A stretch of DNA of 64,000 nt, from contig NZ_CP116413.1 in assembly GCF_030064675.1 (NCBI RefSeq), forward strand, positions 1,335,001 through 1,399,000, read 5' to 3'. Made by a program: the position numbers and the translations under genes. Within the stretch, counting starts at the first letter, position 1; each line of letters starts with the position of its first letter. The notes below the pieces were generated by a model, which was not told the DNA's origin, searched no databases, and worked only from the letters and a program-made list of their open reading frames with translations. Below, one piece after another: positions 16,317-25,290 of the stretch. The DNA comes from Crossiella sp. CA-258035 (GTDB lineage: Bacteria; Actinomycetota; Actinomycetes; Mycobacteriales; Pseudonocardiaceae).

Positions 16317-17062
16317 AGCCGTCCGGCGGCGATGATGCGGCTGAGGAACTGCCGGGTGCGGGGCTCGACCGGGTCGCCGAGCACCTGCTCCGGCGGGCCC
16401 TGTTCCAGCAGCACGCCGCCGTCGAGGAAGCAGACCCGGTCGGCGACCTGTTTGGCGAAGCCCATCTCGTGCGTGGCCATCAGCAGCGTGCGGCCCTGCC
16501 CGGCCAGCTCGCGCACCAGGGCGAGCACCTCGCCGACCAGTTCCGGGTCCAGGGCGCTGGTGATCTCGTCGAGCAGCAGCAGGCGCGGCTCGTAGGCCAG
16601 GGCGCGGGCGATGGCCACCCGCTGCTGCTGGCCGCCGGAGAGCCGGTCCGGGTAGCTGTTCGCCTTGTCCGCCAGGCCGACCCTGGCCAGCAGCGCCAGC
16701 GCCTGCTCCTCGGCCTGCCCCCGGTCTGCCCTGTGCACGACCCTGGGCGCCAGGGTGACGTTGTCCAGCACGGACAGGTGCGGGAACAGGTTGAACGCCT
16801 GGAACACCACGCCCATCCGCCGCCTGGCCACATCCGGGTCGGTGCGCGGGTGCGAGATGTCCTCGCCGTCGAGCAGGATCTGCCCGTCGTCCAGCTCCTC
16901 CAACAGGTTCACGCAGCGCAGCAGGGTGGACTTGCCGGAGCCGGAGGCGCCGATCAGCACCACCACCTCGTGCTCGGCCACGTCCAGGTCGACCCCGCCC
17001 AGCACCGGGTTCCCGTGGTAGCGCTTGACCAGGTTGCGCACCCGGAGCACGGGTTCGCTCAT
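16313..17062 (-). CDS. Polar amino-acid ABC transporter ATP-binding protein
   Basis: A 249-aa ABC ATPase of the GlnQ/HisP type: Walker A GASGSGKST (about 37-45), Q-loop VVFQAFNLFPHL, signature LSGGQQQR and Walker B LLLLDEITSALDP. The downstream D/H-loop region is TLLMATHEMGFAKQVADR. It powers import by the permease and binding protein encoded just upstream on the same strand. ATG 17062 overlaps the permease stop by 4 bp. Confidence 0.93.
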   Translation of the reverse strand: MSEPVLRVRNLVKRYHGNPVLGGVDLDVAEHEVVVLIGASGSGKSTLLRCVNLLEELDDGQILLDGEDISHPRTDPDVARRRMGVVFQAFNLFPHLSVLDNVTLAPRVVHRADRGQAEEQALALLARVGLADKANSYPDRLSGGQQQRVAIARALAYEPRLLLLDEITSALDPELVGEVLALVRELAGQGRTLLMATHEMGFAKQVADRVCFLDGGVLLEQGPPEQVLGDPVEPRTRQFLSRIIAAGRL

Positions 17063-17910
17063 GCCACACCTCCGCCGGACTGCCGGCGCGCCGCCCGCGC
17101 GCTCGCCCAGTCGGCCAGTCGGCCGGACGGCACCGCCAGCAGCACGAACAGCAGCCCGGCGAGCACGTACGGGGTGAAGTTGTAGGCGGTGGCCGAGGAG
17201 ATCTGCGCCGCGCGCACCGCGTCCACCGCGCCCAGCACCGAGATCAGGCCGCAGTCCTTCTGCAGCGCCACGAAGTCGTTGAGCAGTGGCGGCAGCACCC
17301 GGCGCACCGCCTGCGGCAGCACCACGATCCGCATGGTCTGGGCGTGGGTGAGCCCGATCGAGCGGGCCGAGGCGCGCTGCGAGGGGTGCACCGAGTCGAT
17401 GCCGGCCCGGAAGACCTCGGCCACGTAGGCGGAGTAGACCAGCACCAGCGCGATCGAGCCCAGCACCACCGGCTCGTTCGGGATGCCGGTCAGCCGCAGG
17501 CCGGGCAGGCCGAAGCCGACCAGGTACAGCACGATGATCAGCGGCAGGCCGCGGAAGAGGTCCACGTAGCCGGTGCCCAGCGCGCGCAGCGGGAACCACA
17601 CCGGGCCGCGCAGCGTGCGCAGCGCGGCCACCGCCAGGCCCAGCGCCAGGATCAGCACCTCGCAGACCACCAGCACCCTGATGTTGAGCCACAGCCCGTC
17701 CAGCACCGCGGGCAGCGCCTTGACCGCGGCCTCGTAGTTGAAGAACGAGTCGCGCACCCGTGGCCAGCCCGGCGCGCTGGTGATGGTCAGCCAGGCCGCC
17801 ACCGCGAAGACCACTGTGGACAGCAGAGCGACCACAGTGGACTTGCGGCGGCGGGATCGCTGGTACGCCAGGCGTTCCCGCTGGATCGAGCTGGGTTCCA
17901 CTGTGGTCAC
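17059..17910 (-). CDS. Polar amino-acid ABC transporter permease
   Basis: A 283-aa membrane protein of the His/Glu/Gln/Arg/opine family. One N-terminal helix (about 35-55) precedes the transport core, and the EAA-loop-like segment is ARSIGLTHAQTMRIVVLPQA. GTG 17910 overlaps the stop of the binding-protein gene (GTGA). Three copies of the CCAC-N2-TGG palindrome occur inside the first 100 bp. Confidence 0.92.
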   Translation of the reverse strand: MTTVEPSSIQRERLAYQRSRRRKSTVVALLSTVVFAVAAWLTITSAPGWPRVRDSFFNYEAAVKALPAVLDGLWLNIRVLVVCEVLILALGLAVAALRTLRGPVWFPLRALGTGYVDLFRGLPLIIVLYLVGFGLPGLRLTGIPNEPVVLGSIALVLVYSAYVAEVFRAGIDSVHPSQRASARSIGLTHAQTMRIVVLPQAVRRVLPPLLNDFVALQKDCGLISVLGAVDAVRAAQISSATAYNFTPYVLAGLLFVLLAVPSGRLADWASARAARRQSGGGVA

Positions 17911-18761
17911 GAGAGTTCCGGCGCCTTGCCCGCCGCGGCCAGCCACTCCTGCTCCAGCTTGGCCAGCGTGCCGTCCGCGCGCAGCGCCTCCACCGCCTTG
18001 GTGAAGCAGCCGGTGAGCGCGCTGCCCTTGTCCAGCACCGCGCCGAACTGCTCCGGCTTGCCGCCGCCGGCGGGCAGCTGGCCGACGATGACCGCCTCGG
18101 AGATCTCCGCCGAGGTGATGTAGAACGCGGTCGGCAGGTCCACCACCAGCGCCTGGACCTGGTTGTTGCGCAGGGCCTGCTTGGCGTCGTCGTTGGTGTT
18201 GTAGACCGAGGCCTGCTTCTTCGGCTTGACCTGGTTGGTCACCGCGTCGTAGCTGGTGGTGCCGACCTGCGCGCCCAGGGTGAACCCGGCCAGCTCGGCC
18301 ACCGACTTCGCGGTCGCCGCCGGGGACTCCTTCAGCGCCACCACGGCCTGGCGCACGGTGTAGTACGGGGCGGAGAAGTCCACCGCGTTGCGCCGCTCAT
18401 CGGTGATGGAGAACTGGTTCAGGTCCGCGTCGAAGGTCTTCGGGCCGGGCTGGATGGCCGCGTTGAACGGCACCCGCACCCAGCTGACCTCCTCCTTGGC
18501 GAAGCCGAGCTTGCCTGCCACGGCGTAGGCCACCGCGGACTCGAAGCCCTTGCCGTTGGCCGGGTCGTTGCCGGTGAACCACGGCTCGTAGGCCGGCTCG
18601 TCGGTGCCGAAGGTGAGCTTGCCCGCGGCCACGGTCTTCAGCGAGCCCTTGGCGCAGTCCGAGGGACCGCTGGCCCCTGGTGATCTGCCCTGGTCAGCCG
18701 GGGCGCAGGCGGTGGCGGCCGCGACGAGGGCCAGTGTGGCGGCGAGGAGGGAAACGCGCAT
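17907..18761 (-). CDS. Amino-acid ABC transporter substrate-binding lipoprotein (family 3)
   Basis: A 284-aa protein with a signal ending in a lipobox-like AAATAC (Cys near residue 20). The mature part has FGTDEPAYEPWF, GFESAVAYAVA and the typical family 3 lobe motif RRNAVDFSAPYYTVRQAVVAL. It captures a polar amino acid outside the membrane for the coupled permease and ATPase. The ligand cannot be told from the sequence. It is the first gene of a three-gene operon with 4-bp overlaps. Confidence 0.92.
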   Translation of the reverse strand: MRVSLLAATLALVAAATACAPADQGRSPGASGPSDCAKGSLKTVAAGKLTFGTDEPAYEPWFTGNDPANGKGFESAVAYAVAGKLGFAKEEVSWVRVPFNAAIQPGPKTFDADLNQFSITDERRNAVDFSAPYYTVRQAVVALKESPAATAKSVAELAGFTLGAQVGTTSYDAVTNQVKPKKQASVYNTNDDAKQALRNNQVQALVVDLPTAFYITSAEISEAVIVGQLPAGGGKPEQFGAVLDKGSALTGCFTKAVEALRADGTLAKLEQEWLAAAGKAPELS

Positions 18762-18900
18762 GGGCGCATCTAACCGCAGCACCGCCGGGAACCGGAGCAG
18801 CCATGCGCGCGTTCCAATGGGCGGACACGTTTCCGGCGATTCGGACACCGCTCGTTCGGGTAGACCGGGAACACCCGACCGCTGAACTTGAGGAGTTGAG

Positions 18901-19077
18901 ATGGCCGGACTGTTCGCCAAGCTCGCCCGGTTCGCTTCCAGCCCGAAGGGCCAACGACTGATCGACCAGGCCCGCAGGCAGGCGGCCAAGCCGAAGAACC
19001 GGGCCAAGCTCCAGCGCCTGTTCGCCCGCTTGACCGGCCGCGGCCGGGGTGGCGGTGGCGGTCACTACCGGCCCTGA
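18901..19077 (+). CDS. 58-aa highly basic protein with Gly-rich tail
   Basis: The protein starts at ATG with AGGAG 5 nt upstream and reads MAGLFAKLARFASS onward, with GQRLIDQARRQAA, KNRAKLQRLFARL and a tail of GRGRGGGGGHYRP. It has strong positive charge, amphipathic helices and no Cys. Size and charge would suit nucleic-acid or membrane binding; the family is not recognised. It is divergent from the ABC importer operon and ends 7 bp from the convergent C39-like gene. Confidence 0.7.
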   Translation: MAGLFAKLARFASSPKGQRLIDQARRQAAKPKNRAKLQRLFARLTGRGRGGGGGHYRP

Positions 19078-19084
19078 CCGTGCG

Positions 19085-20344
19085 TCACGGCAACGGCAGC
19101 CAGCGCGGATGGATGACGTAGGCGATGCCTCCCGGGCCGCCGGCCACTGAGCCGTCGGCCCGGTACCGCTTGGTGCGCTGCCAGATGTTCTCGAACTGCG
19201 CCCGCTTGTACACGTGCCGCACCGCAGGGTTGTTCGGCGAGGCCGGGTCGTTGGCGATCACGTCGCCGGTGCGGGTGAACCCGACCACCACCATGATGTG
19301 CCCCGTGGTGCCGTAGCCCGCGCCATCGAGCTCGGAGGCCAGGAACGACTGCGAGGTGATCACCGGGATGCCCTGCCGGATGTAGCGCTCCAGCTCGGTC
19401 AGCGAGCTGAGCCTGGTGATGTGCCCGGCCAGCCCGAAGGAGGCCGCGTAGGCGGTGTTGAACGGCCAGTTGCCGGTGCCCCGGTAGTCGTAGTCGTAGT
19501 TGTGCCGGGCCGCGTAGGCCACGCTCGGATCGGTGTAGCCCTGCGGAATCCAGGACATCTGCTCGGCGGAGGGCTTGCGGCCCCAGTACTCCAGCACCAT
19601 CTGGGTGGAGGTCGGGCTGCACCACACCTGACCGCCGCCGCCGTACTCCGGGAAGTTGCCGCGGTGCACGTTCTGCGAGTAGCGCGGCACCGGCAGCTCC
19701 ATGCCCCAGGCCCCGCCCGGCCCGCTGGCCGGCACGATGAACCGGTCCGGGATGGCCGAGGCCAGCGCGCCCACCTTGGTCACCTGCGCGGCGGACTTCG
19801 CGCCCGGCACCCGGTACAGCGTCACCCGCAGCTGGTAGGAGGTCCACGGGGTGGTGGCCTTGAAGGTGTCCACGTCCACGGAACCGTTGGCGTCACCCTG
19901 GTCCGGCACCGTGGTCCGCTTGATCAGCGAGTCCGCCGAGGCCCACCGGCCCATCACGTACCACTTGCTGTCCACAGTGGACGATCCGCCGCGGCCGCGC
20001 AGCTCCACCTGCAACCAGGTCTCGGCCGGGGTGCTCGCGTTCCAGGAGGCGATGAGCTCGGTGGCGGGGAAGGACAGCGCGCGCCGGGAGGAGGTCCAGC
20101 GGGCGTACTCGAACTGCTGGGTCTTCCCGGTGTGCGGGTCGGTGTAGCCGGTGGTGCCCGCGGGCGTGGCCATGGTCAGCCCGCTCGGGGTGGCCGTGGT
20201 GCCCTCGTTGGCGCCCTGGTGGAAGTCGTGCACGGACTGCCAGGCATGGAAGTCGATCATGGTGGACTTTCCGGCGGTGGCCGAGGCGGGAGCCGCGAGC
20301 AGAGCGCATAACGCGGCCAGTGGGGCAACGAGGAATCGGCGCAT
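19085..20344 (-). CDS. Secreted C39-like papain-fold peptidase with N-terminal beta domain
   Basis: A 419-aa protein with a Sec signal peptide (about 1-24, LAAPASATA). Residues 30-210 are beta-rich. From about residue 240 a C39-like domain follows: active Cys in QVWCSPTSTQMVLEYWG, His in GHIMVVVGF and a partner Asp in IANDPASPNN. The domain is usually linked to cell-wall or protein turnover in actinobacteria. Its ATG shares a base with the stop of the glycoside hydrolase gene (TGATG), so the two secreted enzymes are made together. Confidence 0.82.
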   Translation of the reverse strand: MRRFLVAPLAALCALLAAPASATAGKSTMIDFHAWQSVHDFHQGANEGTTATPSGLTMATPAGTTGYTDPHTGKTQQFEYARWTSSRRALSFPATELIASWNASTPAETWLQVELRGRGGSSTVDSKWYVMGRWASADSLIKRTTVPDQGDANGSVDVDTFKATTPWTSYQLRVTLYRVPGAKSAAQVTKVGALASAIPDRFIVPASGPGGAWGMELPVPRYSQNVHRGNFPEYGGGGQVWCSPTSTQMVLEYWGRKPSAEQMSWIPQGYTDPSVAYAARHNYDYDYRGTGNWPFNTAYAASFGLAGHITRLSSLTELERYIRQGIPVITSQSFLASELDGAGYGTTGHIMVVVGFTRTGDVIANDPASPNNPAVRHVYKRAQFENIWQRTKRYRADGSVAGGPGGIAYVIHPRWLPLP

Positions 20345-21900
20345 CAGAACTCCCAGAAGGCGGGCACCCAGACCGGGCGCGGCGTGCTCTCCCGGTGGGT
20401 GCGGTCCAGGGCGGTGACCAGGTAGGTGAACCGGCGGTCCGTCGGCGCGCCCGCGTCGAGCAGGGACTTCTCGCGGGTGGTGCCCAGCAGGGTGGCCGGA
20501 TCGGCGGTGGAGCACTCGGTGACGGACTGGTGTCCGGGCAGCCGGTACACCGCGAACGCGCTCGCGCCCGCGGTGGCCTGCCAGCTCAGCTTGTAGCCGC
20601 CGCCGGGATTCGGCTCGGCGCGCACACCGGCCGGCGCGCCGGGCGGTGTGCCGGGGACGGTGCCGCGGACCGGCACCAGCGCGGGATGGCGGTGCTGGTC
20701 GGCATTGAGCCGGTCGGCGAAGCCCAGCGGGTTGGCGAAGACGCTGTTGACGTTGTAGTAGATGTCGCCGCCGACCTGCGGGTGCGACCGGTTGAGCGCC
20801 AGGTGCTTGGGCATCTCCTCCGGGTCGGTCCAGGCCGCGGGGTTGCTGGTGCCGATCTTGTAGGCGCCCTGTCCGATGTAGAGGGACACCCCGGTGCCCT
20901 CGACCTCCTTGGCCCACCAGGGGATCAGCTTGTCGTAGGCGGCCGGCGGGTAGCCGATGCTCCAGTACACCTGCGGCGCCACGTAGTCGATCCAGGCGTT
21001 GCGGATCCAGGTCCGGGTGTCGGCGTAGAGGTCGTCGTAGTTGTGCACGCCCGCGGTGGTCTCCGAGCCGGTCGGGTCGTGTCGCTTGTCCCGCCACACG
21101 CCGAACGGGCTGACCCCGAAGGACACCCAGGGCTTGCGCGCGCCGATCTGCTCGCCGACCTCCCGGATCAGCCGGTTCACGTTGTCCCGCCGCCAGTCCG
21201 CCTTCACCGGGAAGTCCGCGCCGTGCTGGCGGTAGGTCGCCTCGTCCGGGAACTCCTGACCGGCCACCGGGTACGGGTAGAAGTAGTCGTCGAAGTGCAC
21301 GCCGTCCAGGTCGTAGCGGCCGAGCACATCGCTGATCACCTCGCGCACGTGCGCGCGGACCGCGGGCAGGCCGGGGTTGTAGACCAGCCCGTTGCCGTAG
21401 CGGATCACCCAGTCCGGGTGCACCCGCGCGGGGTGGCTGGGCGCCAGCTTGGCCGGATCGGGCTGGGTGCTCACCCGGTACGGGTTGAACCAGCCGTGGA
21501 ACTCCAGGTCCCTGGCGTGCGCCTCGGCGACCAGGAAGGCCAGCGGGTCGTAGCCGGGGGACTGGCCCTGGGTCCCGGTCAGGTACTGCGACCACGGTTC
21601 CAGGGTGGACGGGTAGAACGCGTCCGAGGCCGGGCGGACCTGCACGAACACCGCGTTGAACCGCAGCTGCTTGGCCCGGTCCAGCAACCGCCGGTACTCG
21701 TCCTGTTGTTGCGCGACGGACAGGCCGGACCGGGACGGCCAGTTGATGTTGGACACGCTGGCGATCCACAGCCCGCGCAGCTGCCGCTTGGGCTGGGCGG
21801 GTTCCGGGCAAGCGGCCAGGGCGGTCGCGCCCGCCGGTCCGGAGGCCAGCAGCGGCGCCACCAGCAGCAGGCACAGGAGCATGCGCAGGAGGCGGAGCAT
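20344..21900 (-). CDS. Secreted GHL10 (DUF187-type) glycoside hydrolase with C-terminal Fn3-like domain
   Basis: A 518-aa protein with a signal peptide about 1-30. The catalytic barrel includes LRGLWIASVSNINW, VFVQVRP, HGWFNPYR and YDLDGVHFDDYFYPYP with the likely acidic residues, then WIDYVAPQVYW. Residues about 400-510 form an Fn3-like beta domain (GAPAGVRAEPNPGG, ASAFAVYRLPG). It probably acts on cell-wall or envelope glycans. The ATG at 21900 is chosen; a TTG at 21915 is possible. No strong ribosome site is visible. Confidence 0.82.
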   Translation of the reverse strand: MLRLLRMLLCLLLVAPLLASGPAGATALAACPEPAQPKRQLRGLWIASVSNINWPSRSGLSVAQQQDEYRRLLDRAKQLRFNAVFVQVRPASDAFYPSTLEPWSQYLTGTQGQSPGYDPLAFLVAEAHARDLEFHGWFNPYRVSTQPDPAKLAPSHPARVHPDWVIRYGNGLVYNPGLPAVRAHVREVISDVLGRYDLDGVHFDDYFYPYPVAGQEFPDEATYRQHGADFPVKADWRRDNVNRLIREVGEQIGARKPWVSFGVSPFGVWRDKRHDPTGSETTAGVHNYDDLYADTRTWIRNAWIDYVAPQVYWSIGYPPAAYDKLIPWWAKEVEGTGVSLYIGQGAYKIGTSNPAAWTDPEEMPKHLALNRSHPQVGGDIYYNVNSVFANPLGFADRLNADQHRHPALVPVRGTVPGTPPGAPAGVRAEPNPGGGYKLSWQATAGASAFAVYRLPGHQSVTECSTADPATLLGTTREKSLLDAGAPTDRRFTYLVTALDRTHRESTPRPVWVPAFWEF

Positions 21901-21948
21901 GCCGGTGATTTTCAAGAATCGGCCCGACCTTGTAAACCGCTGACCGGG

Positions 21949-23040
<1,092 letters not shown>

Positions 23041-23058
23041 GAGTGCCCAGCTTAGGTC

Positions 23059-23436
23059 CTAGAACATCGTGTTGCTGTTCGCGGCCTGCTCAGGCACCTC
23101 CTGCGCCACGTCCCAGTGCTCCACGATCCGCCCCTCCCACAGCCGCATGATGTCCATGATGGCCGTGCCCCGGCTCTCCGGCGTCAGCTTCAGGTGGCAG
23201 TGCGTGATCACGTGGTCCCGGTCGGCGAAGACCCGCTTGATCTCCAGGCTCAGGGCGGGGAACCGGGCGACGAAGTCGGTCAGGTGCGCGGCCGAGGCGG
23301 CGGCGCCGTCCGGGGCGTGCGGGTTGTGCTGGACGTAGTCCGGGTGCACGTGCCGGGCGAAGGCCTCCGCCGGGCGCTTGTAGTTGAAGGCCAGGTTGAG
23401 GAAGTCCTGGACGGTCCGCTTGTGCTGTTCGCTCAT
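23059..23436 (-). CDS. SnoaL-like (NTF2-fold) protein
   Basis: A 125-aa protein with the SnoaL/ester-cyclase-like pattern: FLNLAFNYKRPAEAF, DYVQHNPHAPDG, FARHVHP and MRLWEGRIVEHWDV. The fold is a small cone-shaped barrel that binds hydrophobic substrates. ATG 23436 is chosen; a GTG at 23454 overlapping the SDR stop (GTGA) would add six residues. It is coupled to the SDR gene and likely shares a pathway and LysR control. Confidence 0.85.
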   Translation of the reverse strand: MSEQHKRTVQDFLNLAFNYKRPAEAFARHVHPDYVQHNPHAPDGAAASAAHLTDFVARFPALSLEIKRVFADRDHVITHCHLKLTPESRGTAIMDIMRLWEGRIVEHWDVAQEVPEQAANSNTMF

Positions 23437-23450
23437 CTCTCCTGCCTCGG

Positions 23451-24179
23451 TCACCACGGGATGATGCCGTCCTCGCCCCAGAACTGGCCGGTCGGCCCGT
23501 CCGCGCCCAGCAGCGCCAGCCGGATCGGCAGCGCCGCTCCCTCCGCCGGGGTGCGTTCGCCCCTGGGGAACGGGGACCCGGCGTTGAGGTCGGTGGCCAC
23601 CAGGCCGGGGCTGACCGCGTTGACCAGCACGCCGTCCGGGCGCAGCGCGTTGGCGTAGAGCAGGGTGACCGCGTTCAGCGCGGCCTTGGACGAGCTGTAG
23701 GCCAGCAGGTGGCGCTGCGCGATCGGGCTCTCCGGCGTGCTGAGCAGGCCGAGCGAGCCCAGCGGGCTGGACACGTTGACCACCCGCCCGACCTCGGCCC
23801 CGCGCAGCAGCGGCAGGCAGGCCCTGGTCATCGCCACCGCGCCGAAGACGTTCACCTCGAAGCTGCGCCGCAGCGCCTCGGCATCCGCCCCGGCCGGGCC
23901 GTGCGCCCAGTCCAGGGCCACGCCCGCGTTGTTCACCAGCACGTCCAGCCGCCCGGTCTCCGCCTCGATCCGCGCGGCCGCGCCGTCCACCTCGGCCTGG
24001 CTGGTCACGTCCAGCCGCAGCACCCGCACCTCGCCCGGCAGCTCCGCCGCCGCCCGCGCGCCCCGCTCCTGATCGCGGGCGCCGAGGTAGACGGTCAGCC
24101 CGGCGGCGGCCAGGCCCCTGGCGATCTCCCGGCCGATTCCCTTGTTGGCGCCGGTCACCAGCGCCACCGAATTGCTCAT
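23451..24179 (-). CDS. Short-chain dehydrogenase/reductase
   Basis: A 242-aa classical SDR with cofactor motif TGANKGIG (about 9-16), NNAG at about 84 and a YSSSK active site (the Tyr of the YxxxK motif). The end (GQFWGEDGIIPW) is like carbonyl reductases. It is divergent from the LysR gene across 70 bp and coupled to the SnoaL-like gene. The substrate is unknown. Confidence 0.88.
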   Translation of the reverse strand: MSNSVALVTGANKGIGREIARGLAAAGLTVYLGARDQERGARAAAELPGEVRVLRLDVTSQAEVDGAAARIEAETGRLDVLVNNAGVALDWAHGPAGADAEALRRSFEVNVFGAVAMTRACLPLLRGAEVGRVVNVSSPLGSLGLLSTPESPIAQRHLLAYSSSKAALNAVTLLYANALRPDGVLVNAVSPGLVATDLNAGSPFPRGERTPAEGAALPIRLALLGADGPTGQFWGEDGIIPW

Positions 24180-24248
24180 GCGTTCACCCCACCAGGGCCG
24201 GGGCGCGGCCGGAAATACCGGCTTGGTCTGTGCTTATACCCTGGCGGC

Positions 24249-25130
24249 ATGAGCGAGGTGGAGGTGCGCGAGCTGCGGTACTTCCGCGCCGTGGCCGAGC
24301 AGCTGAACTTCTCCAGGGCGGCGGCCGGGCTCGGCATCGCCCAGCCCGCGCTGTCCAGGGCGATCCGCCAGCTGGAGCGGCGGCTCGGCGTGCCGCTGTT
24401 CCTGCGGGACACCCGCACGGTCGAGCTGACCGCCGCCGGGCAGGCCCTGCTCACCGAGACCGGCCGGGTGCTGGACGCGCTCTCCGCCGCGGTGCACCGC
24501 ACCCGCCGCGCCGGCACGCCCACCCCGACGGTGGTGATCACCGCGAAGGCCGGTGTGGCCACCGAACTGTTGCGCCGCATGGTCACCGCGCAGGCGGCGC
24601 TGCCGGATGCGGTGCGGGTGGAGGTGGTGATCAGCGGTTACGGCGAGCAGACCGCCATGCTCAGCGACGGCCGCGCCGACCTGGCCCTGATCGGCTCACC
24701 CGCCGAGCACACCGGGTTCGACGTCGAGCCGCTGCTGTCCGAACCGAGGGTGGCCGCGCTGCCGCTGGGGCACCCGCTGGCCGCGCGGGCGGTGCTGGAC
24801 TGCGCCGACCTCCGCGGCCACCCGATGCCGCAGTGGCCGGGCGCGACCCCGGCCGCGCGGGCCTACTGGGCGGGCCGGGACCACGACCTGCCGGATGGGC
24901 CCGAGGTGCACGACAACTCGCTGCTGCTGGAGACCGTCGCGCTCGGCCAGGCGATCGCCCTGGTGCCGTCCTCGCTGGCCAGGCACAGCGCACGGGCGGA
25001 CATCGAGTACCGGCCGGTGCGCGACGCCGCCCCGTACCGGACCGTGCTGGCCTGGCCCGCCGGTTCCCGAGCCCCCTGGATCGCGCGGTTCCTGCGGATC
25101 GCGCGGGAGCTGGCGGCAGAGTCTTCGTAG
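24249..25130 (+). CDS. LysR family transcriptional regulator
   Basis: A 293-aa protein with the LysR HTH at about 4-62 (LRYFRAVAEQLNFSRAA, QPALSRAIRQLERRLG) and an effector-binding domain from about 90. It is divergent from the SDR/SnoaL-like operon and probably controls it from the shared 70-bp gap. The ATG is chosen because it lies exactly before SEVEVRELRYF, the usual LysR opening. Confidence 0.9.
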   Translation: MSEVEVRELRYFRAVAEQLNFSRAAAGLGIAQPALSRAIRQLERRLGVPLFLRDTRTVELTAAGQALLTETGRVLDALSAAVHRTRRAGTPTPTVVITAKAGVATELLRRMVTAQAALPDAVRVEVVISGYGEQTAMLSDGRADLALIGSPAEHTGFDVEPLLSEPRVAALPLGHPLAARAVLDCADLRGHPMPQWPGATPAARAYWAGRDHDLPDGPEVHDNSLLLETVALGQAIALVPSSLARHSARADIEYRPVRDAAPYRTVLAWPAGSRAPWIARFLRIARELAAESS

Positions 25131-25145
25131 CGGCAGAGTCCCCAT

Positions 25146-25242
25146 AGACGACGCGCCCGACCGGATCACCCCCGGACCAGCGCCTCCCCGCGCCGGATCC
25201 CCCTGATGATCGCCCTCCCCCTGAGGTCCGGGCGCGTCGTCT
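25146..25242. repeat. 14-bp inverted repeat with 69-nt loop between convergent genes
   Basis: Arms AGACGACGCGCCCG (25146-25159) and CGGGCGCGTCGTCT (25229-25242) are perfect. They lie in the 160-bp gap between lysR and the GGDEF-EAL gene. The loop holds smaller GC-rich inverted pieces (GGATC/GATCC). It may be a bidirectional terminator or a longer structured RNA. No ORF of note is seen in the gap. Confidence 0.55.
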
Positions 25243-25290
25243 GCGGCAAATACTCGCCGAGACCGGCGGCGCGGCACAGCGGGGAACTAC

